A stretch of 64,000 nucleotides of DNA. It comes from Pandoraea vervacti. Lineage in GTDB: Bacteria; Pseudomonadota; Gammaproteobacteria; Burkholderiales; Burkholderiaceae. The first letter of the stretch is position 1; each line of letters starts with the position of its first letter. The position numbers and the translations under genes were made by a program. Below are positions 48,461 to 56,751 of the stretch, piece by piece. Under the pieces are notes generated by a model, which saw nothing but the letters and a program-made list of their open reading frames with translations, had not been told where the DNA came from and made no database searches. The DNA is taken from positions 3,038,001 to 3,102,000 of the forward strand of contig NZ_CP010897.2 of assembly GCF_000934605.2 (NCBI RefSeq), given 5' to 3'.

Positions 48461-48820
48461 TGTTGTCGTCCAACGCACGTCCGTGCGCCGGCGATGGCGC
48501 GTGCGTGGCAAGTTTGCCGTGCCGCAATGCCCCGACGGCGCACTATGCGGCAATTATCGAATGGTATTGCAAACGATTCTCATATTCAATAGCGACTTGC
48601 GACTTGTTTCGTGCGGCCCTGTAGGTGTCGTCTCACAGGAATTTCATACATAAGACGACGTCTTGTCGGTTTTTGAGCGGTTAGGATGAATTACTGCGCG
48701 CGGATGTCCGCGCTCCTTCTCATCCATTTGCCGCTCGACACGTCTCGTCTGCCCACTCCCTAGCCCATTGGCGGCCCTGGAACGACCTGTCGATCTGCGG
48801 CACGACAGCGACGGAGTGCC
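48461..48820. other. 360 bp divergent control region
   Basis: The gap between the PepSY fusion gene and otsB holds no gene. It contains a Fur-box-like site at 48569-48587, a direct repeat GCGACTT at about 48592-48605, and a short palindrome AAGACG-A-CGTCTT near 48653 followed by a T-run. Promoters for both divergent genes must lie here. Confidence 0.55.
48569..48587. promoter_or_regulatory. Fur-box-like site
   Basis: GCAAACGATTCTCATATTC matches the classical 19 bp Fur box (GATAATGATAATCATTATC) at 12 positions and contains the GATTCTCAT core common in beta-proteobacterial iron-regulated promoters. It is well placed upstream of the PepSY reductase gene, implying iron-repressed expression. Confidence 0.65.
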
Positions 48821-49639
48821 ATGCGACCCTTAGCGTTTTCCCGTCCCACCGCGTCAACGTCGGTCCCCGCCGTTGACGTTACCCGGGTGGCATTCTTTTT
48901 CGACCTTGACGGCACATTGGCGCCGCTGGCCGCAAGTCCGGGCGCCGTGAAATTACCGCCGGACACTGCCCTCGTGCTCAAGAGTCTGTTCGAACGCACG
49001 CAGGGAGCGCTCGCCGTGGTCTCCGGGCGCGCGATCGACCAGATCGATGACCTGCTGGCCCCGCTGCGTTTGCCCGCCGCCGGCCTGCACGGCGCCGAGA
49101 TTCGTCATGCCAACGGCCAGCTGCTGCGCGATCGAGGGCATACGGCCGATACCGAACGTATCGCCGCGATGGCCGCGCCGTTACAGGCGCTGGTCGCTCA
49201 ACACCCCGGGCTGCTGCTGGAGAACAAAGGCAGCGCGCTCGCTTTGCACTATCGCGGTGCGCCTGAACTGGCGGGCGTGGCGCGCGACACCATGCTAGCG
49301 CTGGCCGAGCTGCACGCAGAGCGTTTTTCGCTGCAACCCGGCAAGCTCGTGTTCGAGTTGCGTCCACGCCATGTCAGCAAAGGGCGTGCGATTACTACGT
49401 TGCTCAATGAAGCCCCGTTTGCCGGGCGCACGCCGCTGTTTGCCGGCGACGACCTGACAGACGAGGCCGGATTCGCCGACGTGAATGCGCTGGGTGGCAT
49501 CACGATCAAGATCGGAGACGGAGAGACTTGCGCTCACCATCGTCTGCCTTCGCCGGAAGCATTGACTACCTGGCTGCTGACGCTGCACCGCGCGGCTGCC
49601 CCGTCCCCATCTCAACCCTCTCAGGAGACAGACGTATGA
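48821..49639 (+). CDS. otsB: Trehalose-6-phosphate phosphatase
   Basis: A 272-residue HAD-superfamily phosphatase converting trehalose-6-phosphate to trehalose. HAD motif I is FFFDLDGTLAPL (Asp28, Asp30), with GLHGAEIR after the first half, LVFELRPRHVSKG, and motif IV FAGDDLTDEAGF. A GGAG ribosome site precedes the ATG. The stop overlaps the otsA start by four bases, so the order is otsB-otsA with translational coupling. Trehalose made here would serve as an osmotic or desiccation protectant. Confidence 0.94.
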   Translation: MRPLAFSRPTASTSVPAVDVTRVAFFFDLDGTLAPLAASPGAVKLPPDTALVLKSLFERTQGALAVVSGRAIDQIDDLLAPLRLPAAGLHGAEIRHANGQLLRDRGHTADTERIAAMAAPLQALVAQHPGLLLENKGSALALHYRGAPELAGVARDTMLALAELHAERFSLQPGKLVFELRPRHVSKGRAITTLLNEAPFAGRTPLFAGDDLTDEAGFADVNALGGITIKIGDGETCAHHRLPSPEALTTWLLTLHRAAAPSPSQPSQETDV

Positions 49640-51054
49640 GTCGCTTAGTCATCGTGTCGAACCGGGTCGCCCCCATTACCGAGGGCAAACCAACGGCCGG
49701 CGGGCTGGCCATTGGCGTATTCGACGCACTCAGGGACACCGGCGGCATGTGGTTTGGCTGGAACGGTGAGATCGATGCGGAACCGGCCACCGCGCCGAAC
49801 ATTGCGCATCGCAACAATGTCACCTTCGCCACCGTGCCGCTCACGCGCCGTGATTACAACACGTACTATCGCGGCTTCTCGAACGCGACGCTGTGGCCGA
49901 CGTTTCACTACCGCGACGACCTCACGCGCTTCCAGCGTGACGACTACAACGGGTACCGCCACGTCAACGCCCGGTTCGCCTCGCTGCTCGCGCCGTTGCT
50001 CGAACCCGACGACCTCGTCTGGGTGCATGACTACCATCTCCTGCCCTTCGCGCAGGCCTGCCGCCAGATAGGCGTGCAGCATCGGCTCGGCTTCTTCCTT
50101 CATATTCCGTTCCCGTCGCCGCAGGTGCTGATGACCGTGCCGCCGCACGAGGCGCTCGTACGGGCCATGTGCGAGTACGACCTCGTCGGGTTCCAGACCG
50201 AGACGGACCGTACGGCGTTCACCGATTACCTGCTGCGCTTTGCAGGCGCCACGATGAACGACGATGGCACGATAACGGCCTACGGGCGAACGCTGCGCAC
50301 CGGCGTCTACCCGATTGGCGTCTATCCGGACGAGATTCAGAAGCAGGCAACGGCACGAGCGACCGTCAAGCACATTCTCGATCTGAAGCAGGGGTTGCAG
50401 GAACGCAAGCTCATCATGAGCGTGGATCGTCTCGATTACTCGAAGGGGATGCTGGAGCGTTTTCGCGCGTTCGAGCGTCTGCTGGAGTTATGGCCGAATC
50501 AGCAAGGGACGGTGAGCTTCGTGCAGGTCGCGCCCCCGAGCCGCTCCGACGTGGCGGGCTACGGTGAAATCCGCCGTCAGCTCGAAACGGAGGCCGGCCA
50601 CATCAATGGCCGCTTCTCGGATCTCGCCTGGACCCCGTTGCGCTATATCAACAAGCGCTACGATCATGAAGTGCTGATGTCGTTCTTCAGGGCGTCGCAG
50701 GTCGGTTACGTCACCCCATTGCGCGACGGCATGAACCTCGTGGCAAAGGAGTACGTTGCCTCACAGGACCCCGCGGACCCGGGTGTACTGGTACTGTCGT
50801 GCTTTGCAGGCGCAGCGCAGGAGCTCGATGGGGCGCTGATCGTGAACCCCTACGACATCGACGGCATGGCCGAAGCGCTACGATCCGCGCTGAATATGTC
50901 GCTATCCGAGCGTCAGTCGCGTCACGAGAGCATGATGAGCGCATTGCGCGAGCACAATTTGTCGACGTGGCGCGACCGGTTCATCGCCGATCTGCGTGCG
51001 CCCGCAGCCGCGACACCGGCCTTGTTGCGCTGCGCCCAACCCGCCGCCGCCTGA
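49636..51054 (+). CDS. otsA: Trehalose-6-phosphate synthase
   Basis: A 472-residue GT20 glycosyltransferase making trehalose-6-phosphate from UDP-glucose and glucose-6-phosphate. Features: SRLVIVSNRVAP, the N-terminal loop GGLAIGVFDALRDTGGMWFG, WVHDYHLLPFA, DRLDYSKGMLERFRAFERLL and SQVGYVTPLRDGMNLVAKEY, which holds nucleotide-sugar contacts. I chose ATG 49636, which has TCAGGAG upstream and overlaps the otsB stop; the frame opens at 49528. Normal length. Confidence 0.95.
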   Translation: MSRLVIVSNRVAPITEGKPTAGGLAIGVFDALRDTGGMWFGWNGEIDAEPATAPNIAHRNNVTFATVPLTRRDYNTYYRGFSNATLWPTFHYRDDLTRFQRDDYNGYRHVNARFASLLAPLLEPDDLVWVHDYHLLPFAQACRQIGVQHRLGFFLHIPFPSPQVLMTVPPHEALVRAMCEYDLVGFQTETDRTAFTDYLLRFAGATMNDDGTITAYGRTLRTGVYPIGVYPDEIQKQATARATVKHILDLKQGLQERKLIMSVDRLDYSKGMLERFRAFERLLELWPNQQGTVSFVQVAPPSRSDVAGYGEIRRQLETEAGHINGRFSDLAWTPLRYINKRYDHEVLMSFFRASQVGYVTPLRDGMNLVAKEYVASQDPADPGVLVLSCFAGAAQELDGALIVNPYDIDGMAEALRSALNMSLSERQSRHESMMSALREHNLSTWRDRFIADLRAPAAATPALLRCAQPAAA

Positions 51055-51132
51055 CTGCCGCCGTGCGTGACTGCCTGCCCCCGTTCGGGGTCACGGCATA
51101 AGGCGACGGACGAACCTCTCGGGAGATTCGCC

Positions 51133-51942
51133 ATGAGTCAACGCTCCGTCCCCCAGGTCGCCCCGTATGTCGAAGTCGAGACTGAGGGGCCGGTAACCAT
51201 CCTCACGCTGGCGCGTGCAGCGCGCCGGAACGCCGTCGACCGCCCCATGGCCGCGGCGTTGCGTGACGCCCTGCTCGCCTTCGAGCAGGACGAAACCACC
51301 AGTGTCGCCGTGCTTTGCGGTAAAGGCGCCTCGTTCTGCGCCGGGGCGGACCTCTCCGCCTTCGACGACCCCGAACGTCGCAACATCGTCACGCCCGACG
51401 GCAGCGGCGACGGGCCGATGGGCCTCACGCGGCGTCATCTGGACAAGCCGGTCATCGCCGCCGTGAGCGGTCACGCGGTGGCCGGGGGACTGGAGTTGGC
51501 GCTTTGGTGCGATTTGCGTGTCGCGGACGACTCGGCAACGTTCGGTGTGTTCTGCCGGCGCTTCGGCGTTCCCCTGATCGATGGCGGGACCGTCCGTCTA
51601 CCTCGCCTGATCGGCATGAGTCGTGCGCTCGACCTGATCCTCACCGGCCGTGCCGTAGGGGCGCAGGAAGCCTTCGAAATCGGACTCGTCAATCGGCTGG
51701 TGCCGGAGGGCATGGCGCGACAGGGCGCGATTGCGCTGGCGCAGCAGTTGGCCGAATTGCCGCAAGGGGCATTACGCGCCGATCGCCGGGCCGCTTACGC
51801 GCAGTGGGATTTGCCGCTGGAGGAGGCGCTGCGCCAGGAAGGCGCAGCGGGTCATGACGTGGTGTTCTCCGAAGGCATTGCCGGCGCGCGCGCATTTCTC
51901 AGTGGGGCGGGCCGCCACGGGGCGCCGCGCGACTCGCGCTAA
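51133..51942 (+). CDS. Crotonase / enoyl-CoA hydratase-isomerase family protein
   Basis: A 269-residue crotonase-fold protein. The oxyanion-hole segment is GKGASFCAGADLSAF, and AVSGHAVAGGLELALWCDLR supplies the second backbone contact. In the region where classical enoyl-CoA hydratases have two catalytic glutamates the sequence reads FGVPLIDGGTVRLPRLIG then SRALDLILTG, without an obvious first Glu and with Asp at the position of the second, so hydratase activity should not be assumed. GGGAGATTCGCC supports ATG 51133. It follows otsA by 78 bases on the same strand, perhaps by chance. Substrate unknown. Confidence 0.88.
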   Translation: MSQRSVPQVAPYVEVETEGPVTILTLARAARRNAVDRPMAAALRDALLAFEQDETTSVAVLCGKGASFCAGADLSAFDDPERRNIVTPDGSGDGPMGLTRRHLDKPVIAAVSGHAVAGGLELALWCDLRVADDSATFGVFCRRFGVPLIDGGTVRLPRLIGMSRALDLILTGRAVGAQEAFEIGLVNRLVPEGMARQGAIALAQQLAELPQGALRADRRAAYAQWDLPLEEALRQEGAAGHDVVFSEGIAGARAFLSGAGRHGAPRDSR

Positions 51943-51998
51943 GCACCGTCGTGCTGCCTCTGCACGCCGTGCGACGACAATGGGCTGACCGCACGGCG

Positions 51999-52025
51999 CG
52001 AATGCCACGAATGCCACGAACGTCC
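51999..52025 (+). repeat. 9 bp tandem repeat between convergent genes
   Basis: CGAATGCCA twice then CGAACGTCC, 57 bases after the crotonase stop and 29 bases from the stop of the convergent ankyrin gene. Confidence 0.78.
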
Positions 52026-52053
52026 TGAACGCCTCGAATATGTCGCGAACGAC

Positions 52054-52728
52054 TTATCGTGCCGGTGCCGGCAACGCCGGCGTTTCCGCCAGACGCTTGG
52101 CAAGGCCGTCGGCGATTTCCTTATGATTCGCCTGTCGGGCGAAATCGACCGCCGTCATCTTGAGCTGATTCTTCAGCCGCACATCCGCGCCGCCGTCGAG
52201 CAACACCTTGCACGTGGTGATATGACCGCCGCGCGCGGCCATCATCAGCGGGGTGGTGCCGTTAGGCGACTCGGCATCCACGTAGGCTGACGCGTCGAGC
52301 AACATCTTCACAATGTCGTCGTGACCGTTCGTCGCCGCATAGTGCAGCGGTGCCCAGCCCTTCTTGTTGACTTCGGCGTCCTTGTCGATGAGCAGCTTGA
52401 CCATCGGCGTCAGGCCTTGCAGCGACGCAATCATCATTGCGTTCTCGCCGGCGCGATTGGTCGCTTCGAGATCCGTACGTTTGTCCTCGATCAGCAGCTT
52501 GGCGACGCCAACGGATTTCTCGCGCATGGCAATCACCAATAGCGGGTCCCCCTTCTCGTCCGTGGCATTCGGGTCGACACCCGCCTTGAGCGCCTGCTGG
52601 ACAGCCTTGGTGTCGTCGAAGACAACGGCCTTGACGAGCGCCGTATTGGAAGTGGCGGCAGTGGCGCATGCGGTGAGCCAAAGCACGCTCATCAGCGTAA
52701 AGGCACGGATCATCGAAAATTTGCGCAT
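52054..52728 (-). CDS. Ankyrin-repeat lipoprotein
   Basis: A 224-residue protein with a lipoprotein signal ending in the lipobox LTAC near residue 21. It then has about five ankyrin repeats, for example NTALVKAVVFDDTKAVQQAL, NRAGENAMMIASLQGLTPMV, KGWAPLHYAATNGHDDIVKM, NGTTPLMMAARGGHITTCKV and QLKMTAVDFARQANHKEIAD. It is expected to be anchored in the outer or inner membrane and to bind another protein; partners are unknown. It is downstream of tatD on the same strand, separated by the 9 bp array at 52824-52859 and about 120 bases. Confidence 0.88.
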   Translation of the reverse strand: MRKFSMIRAFTLMSVLWLTACATAATSNTALVKAVVFDDTKAVQQALKAGVDPNATDEKGDPLLVIAMREKSVGVAKLLIEDKRTDLEATNRAGENAMMIASLQGLTPMVKLLIDKDAEVNKKGWAPLHYAATNGHDDIVKMLLDASAYVDAESPNGTTPLMMAARGGHITTCKVLLDGGADVRLKNQLKMTAVDFARQANHKEIADGLAKRLAETPALPAPAR

Positions 52729-52823
52729 CGGGGGCTCCTGTCGGTCGTCCGGAAAAATCGGCTAAGGCGTGCTGAAATACGTCGATTCGAATGCTGTCGA
52801 TATTGCAAGGCGCACTCGTGCGC

Positions 52824-52859
52824 TCAATGCGTTCAATGCGTTCAATGCGTTCAATGCGC
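52824..52859 (-). repeat. 9 bp tandem repeat spanning the tatD stop codon
   Basis: TCAATGCGT occurs three times, then TCAATGCGC. The tatD stop (TGA on minus, TCA on plus at 52851) lies within the last unit, so every additional unit downstream would also supply a stop in frame. Confidence 0.85.
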
Positions 52860-53633
52860 TGCCGTCGAAAAAAGACGGAAGAAGTTCTCCGTCGTCGCCT
52901 CGGCAATCTTCTGCAACGGTTCACCGCGCAAGTCGGCGATGAATTCGGCCACATGCCGTACATACCCCGGCTGATTGAGCTTGCCGCGATACGGCACCGG
53001 CGCGAGATAGGGCGAGTCCGTCTCGATCAGCATGCGATCGAGCGGCACACGACGCGCCACCTCCTGCAAATCGCGCGCGCTCTTGAACGTGACGATGCCC
53101 GAGAACGAAATGTAGAAATTCTGATCGAGCGCGCCTTCGGCAACTTCCCAACTTTCGGTGAAGCAATGCATCACGCCGGCCGGCTGCCCCGCGTCCTCCT
53201 CGCGCATGAGTCTGAGCGTGTCGTCTGCTGCGGAGCGCGTGTGGATGATGAGCGGCTTGCCCGTGGCCCGTGCGGCGCGAATGTGGGTGCGAAAACGCTC
53301 GCGTTGCCACTCCATGTCCTCGATGCTGCGGCCTTCGAGCCGGTAGTAATCGAGGCCCGTCTCGCCAATGGCGACGACCTTCGGCGTGGCCGCGAGGCGA
53401 ATCAGATCGTCGACGCTCGGCTCGGGCGTGTCTTCGTAATCGGGATGCACGCCCACCGACGCGTAGACGTTCTCATGCCGGGCGGCGATCTCCAGCACCT
53501 GCGGCAGCGTCGGCAGATCAACGGAGACACACAGCGCGTGGCTGACCTTGTTCTCCTGCATGCGTGCGAGCAGCTCGGGCATCTGCTCGGCCAGTTCCGG
53601 GAAATTGATATGACAATGCGAATCGATGAACAT
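52851..53633 (-). CDS. tatD: TatD-family metal-dependent hydrolase/DNase
   Basis: A 260-residue TIM-barrel hydrolase. Metal ligands are visible: DSHCHINF at the N-terminus, VAIGETGLDYYRLEG, GKPLIIHTRSA, VMHCFTES and LIETDSPYLAPVPYRG. The YcfH/TatD family is active as a metal-dependent nuclease or esterase. It lies just after holB on the same strand, the conserved order tmk-holB-tatD (ycfH) seen in E. coli. The C-terminus ends inside a 9 bp repeat array. Confidence 0.94.
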   Translation of the reverse strand: MFIDSHCHINFPELAEQMPELLARMQENKVSHALCVSVDLPTLPQVLEIAARHENVYASVGVHPDYEDTPEPSVDDLIRLAATPKVVAIGETGLDYYRLEGRSIEDMEWQRERFRTHIRAARATGKPLIIHTRSAADDTLRLMREEDAGQPAGVMHCFTESWEVAEGALDQNFYISFSGIVTFKSARDLQEVARRVPLDRMLIETDSPYLAPVPYRGKLNQPGYVRHVAEFIADLRGEPLQKIAEATTENFFRLFSTAAH

Positions 53634-53669
53634 GATGTGCGATCGGCGATCGGTGGCAGACGGTCTGCA

Positions 53670-54710
53670 TCAAAGCGATGCCGGTCCACCGAACAACTGT
53701 TTGTATTGCAGGAAGAGCGCTTCGAGCAGCACCCGGGTATTGAGCGGGTGGTTCTGCACCTGACGCTGTTGCGCGAGTTCGCGCAGGAAGCCCAGCAGCC
53801 GGACGTCGTCGGTGGCGTCGCCACAGTGCCGCAACGCTTGCGACTGACCGGGGAAGAAACGAACGGCGCCCGCCATGCGCTCGGCGAGAACGTCGAAACA
53901 CCAGCGTTGCAACGTTTCGAGAACCCCCGGCAGACTCCCCTTGTGCAGTTGCTCCGCACAGGCAAACGCGTCTATCGCGCCGCCTTGCGCCAACTGTCCC
54001 AACAGCCAGTCGCGCCAACCGCGCTCTTCCGGCTCGGCGAGCGCGCGTGCGGCAAGCGGCGCACCACCGGCCTCGGCGAGCACGGCGGCGGCCGTGGGAG
54101 CGTCCAGTCCGGCCTCGCCCATCAGCCATTGGGTCGCCTGAGCATCGTTCGGACGCGTCAGCACAAGACGACGGCAGCGCGAGAGAATCGTTGGCAGCAA
54201 ACGGTCCGGTTGTGTCGTCACCAGCAGGAAAACCACCCCTTCGGGCGGTTCTTCGAGGGTCTTGAGCAGGGCGTTCGCCGCGTGCACGTTGAGCGATTCG
54301 GCCGGATACAGCAAGACGACGCGACGCCCCTGACGATGAGAGCCAAGGCTCGCGAAGTCGATCACCTCGCGCACCTGCTCGATCTTGATTTCCTTGCTGG
54401 GCGTCTTGGTTTTCTTGTCGCCATCGGCGTCCGCACGCGCTTGCGCACCCGGCAGCGTCTCGGCGAGTGCCTCGGGACAGATCGCGCGAAAGTCCGGGTG
54501 ATTGCCGCTGACGAACCACTGGCACGCACCGCATGTCCCGCAAGGGAAATGCCCCTCGCGCGGCGATTCGCACAACAGTGCCTGCGCGAATGTGCGCGCA
54601 AGCGCGACTTCGCCGATACCCGGCACGGCCTGCAACAGCAGCGCGTGAGGCATCTGGGCGCGAAGATCGTTGAGTCGTGTCCAGTCCTGTGACTGCCACG
54701 GATACAGCAT
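53670..54710 (-). CDS. holB: DNA polymerase III delta-prime subunit
   Basis: A 346-residue clamp-loader subunit. AAA+ fold with the degenerate P-loop AVPGIGEVALARTF (no GKT, as usual for delta-prime), the zinc-type cysteines in CGTCGACQWF, SLNVHAANALLKTLEEPPEG and the SRC motif LLPTILSRCRRLVL. I chose ATG 54710 (MLYPWQSQDWTRL) with AAGGAG upstream; the frame opens at 54746. It lies in the conserved mltG-tmk-holB-tatD order with a 190-base gap after tmk. Confidence 0.95.
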   Translation of the reverse strand: MLYPWQSQDWTRLNDLRAQMPHALLLQAVPGIGEVALARTFAQALLCESPREGHFPCGTCGACQWFVSGNHPDFRAICPEALAETLPGAQARADADGDKKTKTPSKEIKIEQVREVIDFASLGSHRQGRRVVLLYPAESLNVHAANALLKTLEEPPEGVVFLLVTTQPDRLLPTILSRCRRLVLTRPNDAQATQWLMGEAGLDAPTAAAVLAEAGGAPLAARALAEPEERGWRDWLLGQLAQGGAIDAFACAEQLHKGSLPGVLETLQRWCFDVLAERMAGAVRFFPGQSQALRHCGDATDDVRLLGFLRELAQQRQVQNHPLNTRVLLEALFLQYKQLFGGPASL

Positions 54711-54827
54711 GTGGGCTCCTTGGCCGGATATTGCGGCAGTGGTCATGGTAGCGTCAGTGCGCTCCCCCTGCTGCCGACGGCATACCCGGAATTATGCGCG
54801 CGTCGGAAGAGATCGGGCGGTTTCGTT

Positions 54828-54854
54828 GGTGAGGGCGGTGAGAGCGGTGAGGGC
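54828..54854 (+). repeat. 9 bp tandem repeat (GGTGAGRGC family) between tmk and holB
   Basis: GGTGAGGGC, GGTGAGAGC and GGTGAGGGC, 47-73 bases after the tmk stop and before holB. The unit equals the one in the hybrid kinase gene at 42446. Confidence 0.85.
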
Positions 54855-54900
54855 ACCGTTTCAGATGCCGACTCAGCCCGCTCGCCCTGGTCATCAGCGC

Positions 54901-55563
54901 TCAATGCCCGGGCAATCCCAGGCGAGCAAAAACGTTGGCGAGTTGCGCCGCAATGGTGTCGATGCTTTGCGCGGCGTCGATCAGCACGATGCGGCCCCCG
55001 GACGTCTCGGCGCGGCGCAGGTATTCCTCGCGAACACGGGTAAAGAAGGCCGCCGATTCGCGCTCGAACTTGTCCGGGGCACGCGCGCCGGCAAGTCGCG
55101 CTGCCGCAATGGCGGGATCGAGATCGAACAGGATCGTCAGATCGGGTTGGCGCTCGCCCTGCACCCAGCGCTCGAGAATCGACAGCTTCTCGCGCGACAG
55201 GCCACGCCCTCCGCCTTGATAGGCGAAAGTCGCGTCGGTGAAGCGGTCGGAGACGACCCAGTCCCCCCGTGCCAGCGCAGGCTCGATGACCTTGACCAAA
55301 TGCTCTCGACGACCGGCAAACATCAGCAGCGCTTCAGTTTCGATGTCCATCGGCTCATCGAGAACGAGCTTGCGAAGCGCTTCACCCAGCGGCGTGCCGC
55401 CCGGCTCCCGCGTGGCAACGACATCGCGTCCCACGCTCGCCAGTCCTTGACGCAAGGCATCGACGAAGGCGTTGACGTGCGTGCTCTTGCCCGCACCGTC
55501 AATGCCTTCGAACGTCACGAACTTGCCCGGGGCCACGACCGGCGCGATTGGGGAATGCGTCAT
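54901..55563 (-). CDS. tmk: Thymidylate kinase
   Basis: A 220-residue dTMP kinase. P-loop KFVTFEGIDGAGKSTHVNAF near residues 14-33, the DR motif in SDRFTDATFAYQGGGRGL with the lid that follows, and PDLTILFDLDPAIAAARL. It phosphorylates dTMP to dTDP for DNA synthesis. The start overlaps the mltG stop by four bases, so the pair is translationally coupled. Confidence 0.95.
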   Translation of the reverse strand: MTHSPIAPVVAPGKFVTFEGIDGAGKSTHVNAFVDALRQGLASVGRDVVATREPGGTPLGEALRKLVLDEPMDIETEALLMFAGRREHLVKVIEPALARGDWVVSDRFTDATFAYQGGGRGLSREKLSILERWVQGERQPDLTILFDLDPAIAAARLAGARAPDKFERESAAFFTRVREEYLRRAETSGGRIVLIDAAQSIDTIAAQLANVFARLGLPGH

Positions 55564-56555
55564 TGCTCACCTCGCAGATATTTGTCCACGGCGCGATTGT
55601 GCTCCTGAAGATTCGTCGAGAAATGGCTGGTGCCATCGCCGCGTGCGACGAAGTACAGCGCGTCGGTCGGCGCCGGATTGAGCGCCGCAGCCAGCGACGC
55701 CACACCCGGCAGCGCAATGGGCGTTGGCGGCAAGCCGGCCCGCGTGTAAGTGTTGTACGGCGTATCGGTCTGCAAATCGCGCTTGCGCAGACGCCCGGTG
55801 TAAAGATCGCCCATCCCGTAGATCACTGTCGGGTCCGTCTGCAACAGCATGCGCTTGCGCAGCCGGTTGACGAACACCGCAGCCACTTGCCCACGCTCCA
55901 CCGCCTGCCCCGTCTCTTTCTCCACCAGCGAAGCCATGATAAGCGCCTCGTACGGCGTGGCGTACGGCAGGCCCGGTGCGCGCGAGGCCCAGGCCTCGTC
56001 CAGACGCTTCTGCATCAGGCGATAAGCACGCTTGTAAATATCGATATCGCTCGAACCTTTCGGAAAAAGGTACGTGTCGGGGAAGAACATGCCCTCGGCC
56101 TCCGCGCGATCCGCGCCCACCAGTTGCATCAGATCGGCGTCCGGCAACCCTGCGGTGTCGTGACGCAGCGCCGGGTTGGCGTCGATCTCCGAGCGCATCT
56201 TCTTGAAGGTCCAGCCTTCGATGATCGTCACGACGTACTGGTTGACATCGCCACGCGCGAGCTTGTCCATCACTTCCATCGGCGTGACGCCGGTCGCGAA
56301 CTCGTAGTTGCCCGATTTGAGCTTGGTGCCCACGTCCATCACGCGCGCGAGCAGATTGAACAGCACCGGATGCACCGGCACGCCGCCCGCGCGCAGTTGC
56401 GTGGCGACGCTGCGCACCGAGCTATAGGGTTTGATCGTGACGTCGAGCGTCGGCTTACCCAATTGCAGCGGCGACTGAGCCCAGTAATAGAAAGCGCCGC
56501 CCGCCGCCAGTGCGGCGACAATCAACAGGACAAACAGGCGTTTGATGAAAGACAT
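55560..56555 (-). CDS. mltG: Endolytic murein transglycosylase MltG
   Basis: A 331-residue inner-membrane protein (YceG-like) with one N-terminal membrane segment (MSFIKRLFVLLIVAALAAGG) and a periplasmic LysM-like plus catalytic domain. The catalytic glutamate is in MASLVEKETGQAVERG; KLARGDVNQYVVTIIEGWTF and AVFVNRLRKRMLLQTDPTVI are family signatures. It cleaves nascent glycan strands and sets their length. The frame is open to 56891 but homology starts at 56555. It is divergent from ygfZ, and heads the mltG-tmk-holB-tatD block; pabC is not upstream here. Confidence 0.94.
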   Translation of the reverse strand: MSFIKRLFVLLIVAALAAGGAFYYWAQSPLQLGKPTLDVTIKPYSSVRSVATQLRAGGVPVHPVLFNLLARVMDVGTKLKSGNYEFATGVTPMEVMDKLARGDVNQYVVTIIEGWTFKKMRSEIDANPALRHDTAGLPDADLMQLVGADRAEAEGMFFPDTYLFPKGSSDIDIYKRAYRLMQKRLDEAWASRAPGLPYATPYEALIMASLVEKETGQAVERGQVAAVFVNRLRKRMLLQTDPTVIYGMGDLYTGRLRKRDLQTDTPYNTYTRAGLPPTPIALPGVASLAAALNPAPTDALYFVARGDGTSHFSTNLQEHNRAVDKYLRGEQ

Positions 56556-56751
56556 GAATTGCAGGATAAGTCGCCTGACGGCGGCAGCGGGTTCGGGGGA
56601 CTCGTCCGCCGGACCTGCGTGATGTTGACCGTATCGAGCCGCGCATTTTGCACGTCGTTGCACGTCGAACCGGGCTCGCACGTCCTGGCGGAAGACCCAA
56701 TATAATACTTTGACTTGCCGAACCCTCACAGATTGACAGCCACTTTCGTTT

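Noticed and set aside
52791..54692. A 633-codon plus-strand open frame opposite tatD and holB
   Set aside because: It is antisense to two well-recognised genes and its product is Arg/His-rich with no domain; long antisense frames are normal at this GC content. Its N-terminal MRSMRSMRS is the 9 bp repeat.
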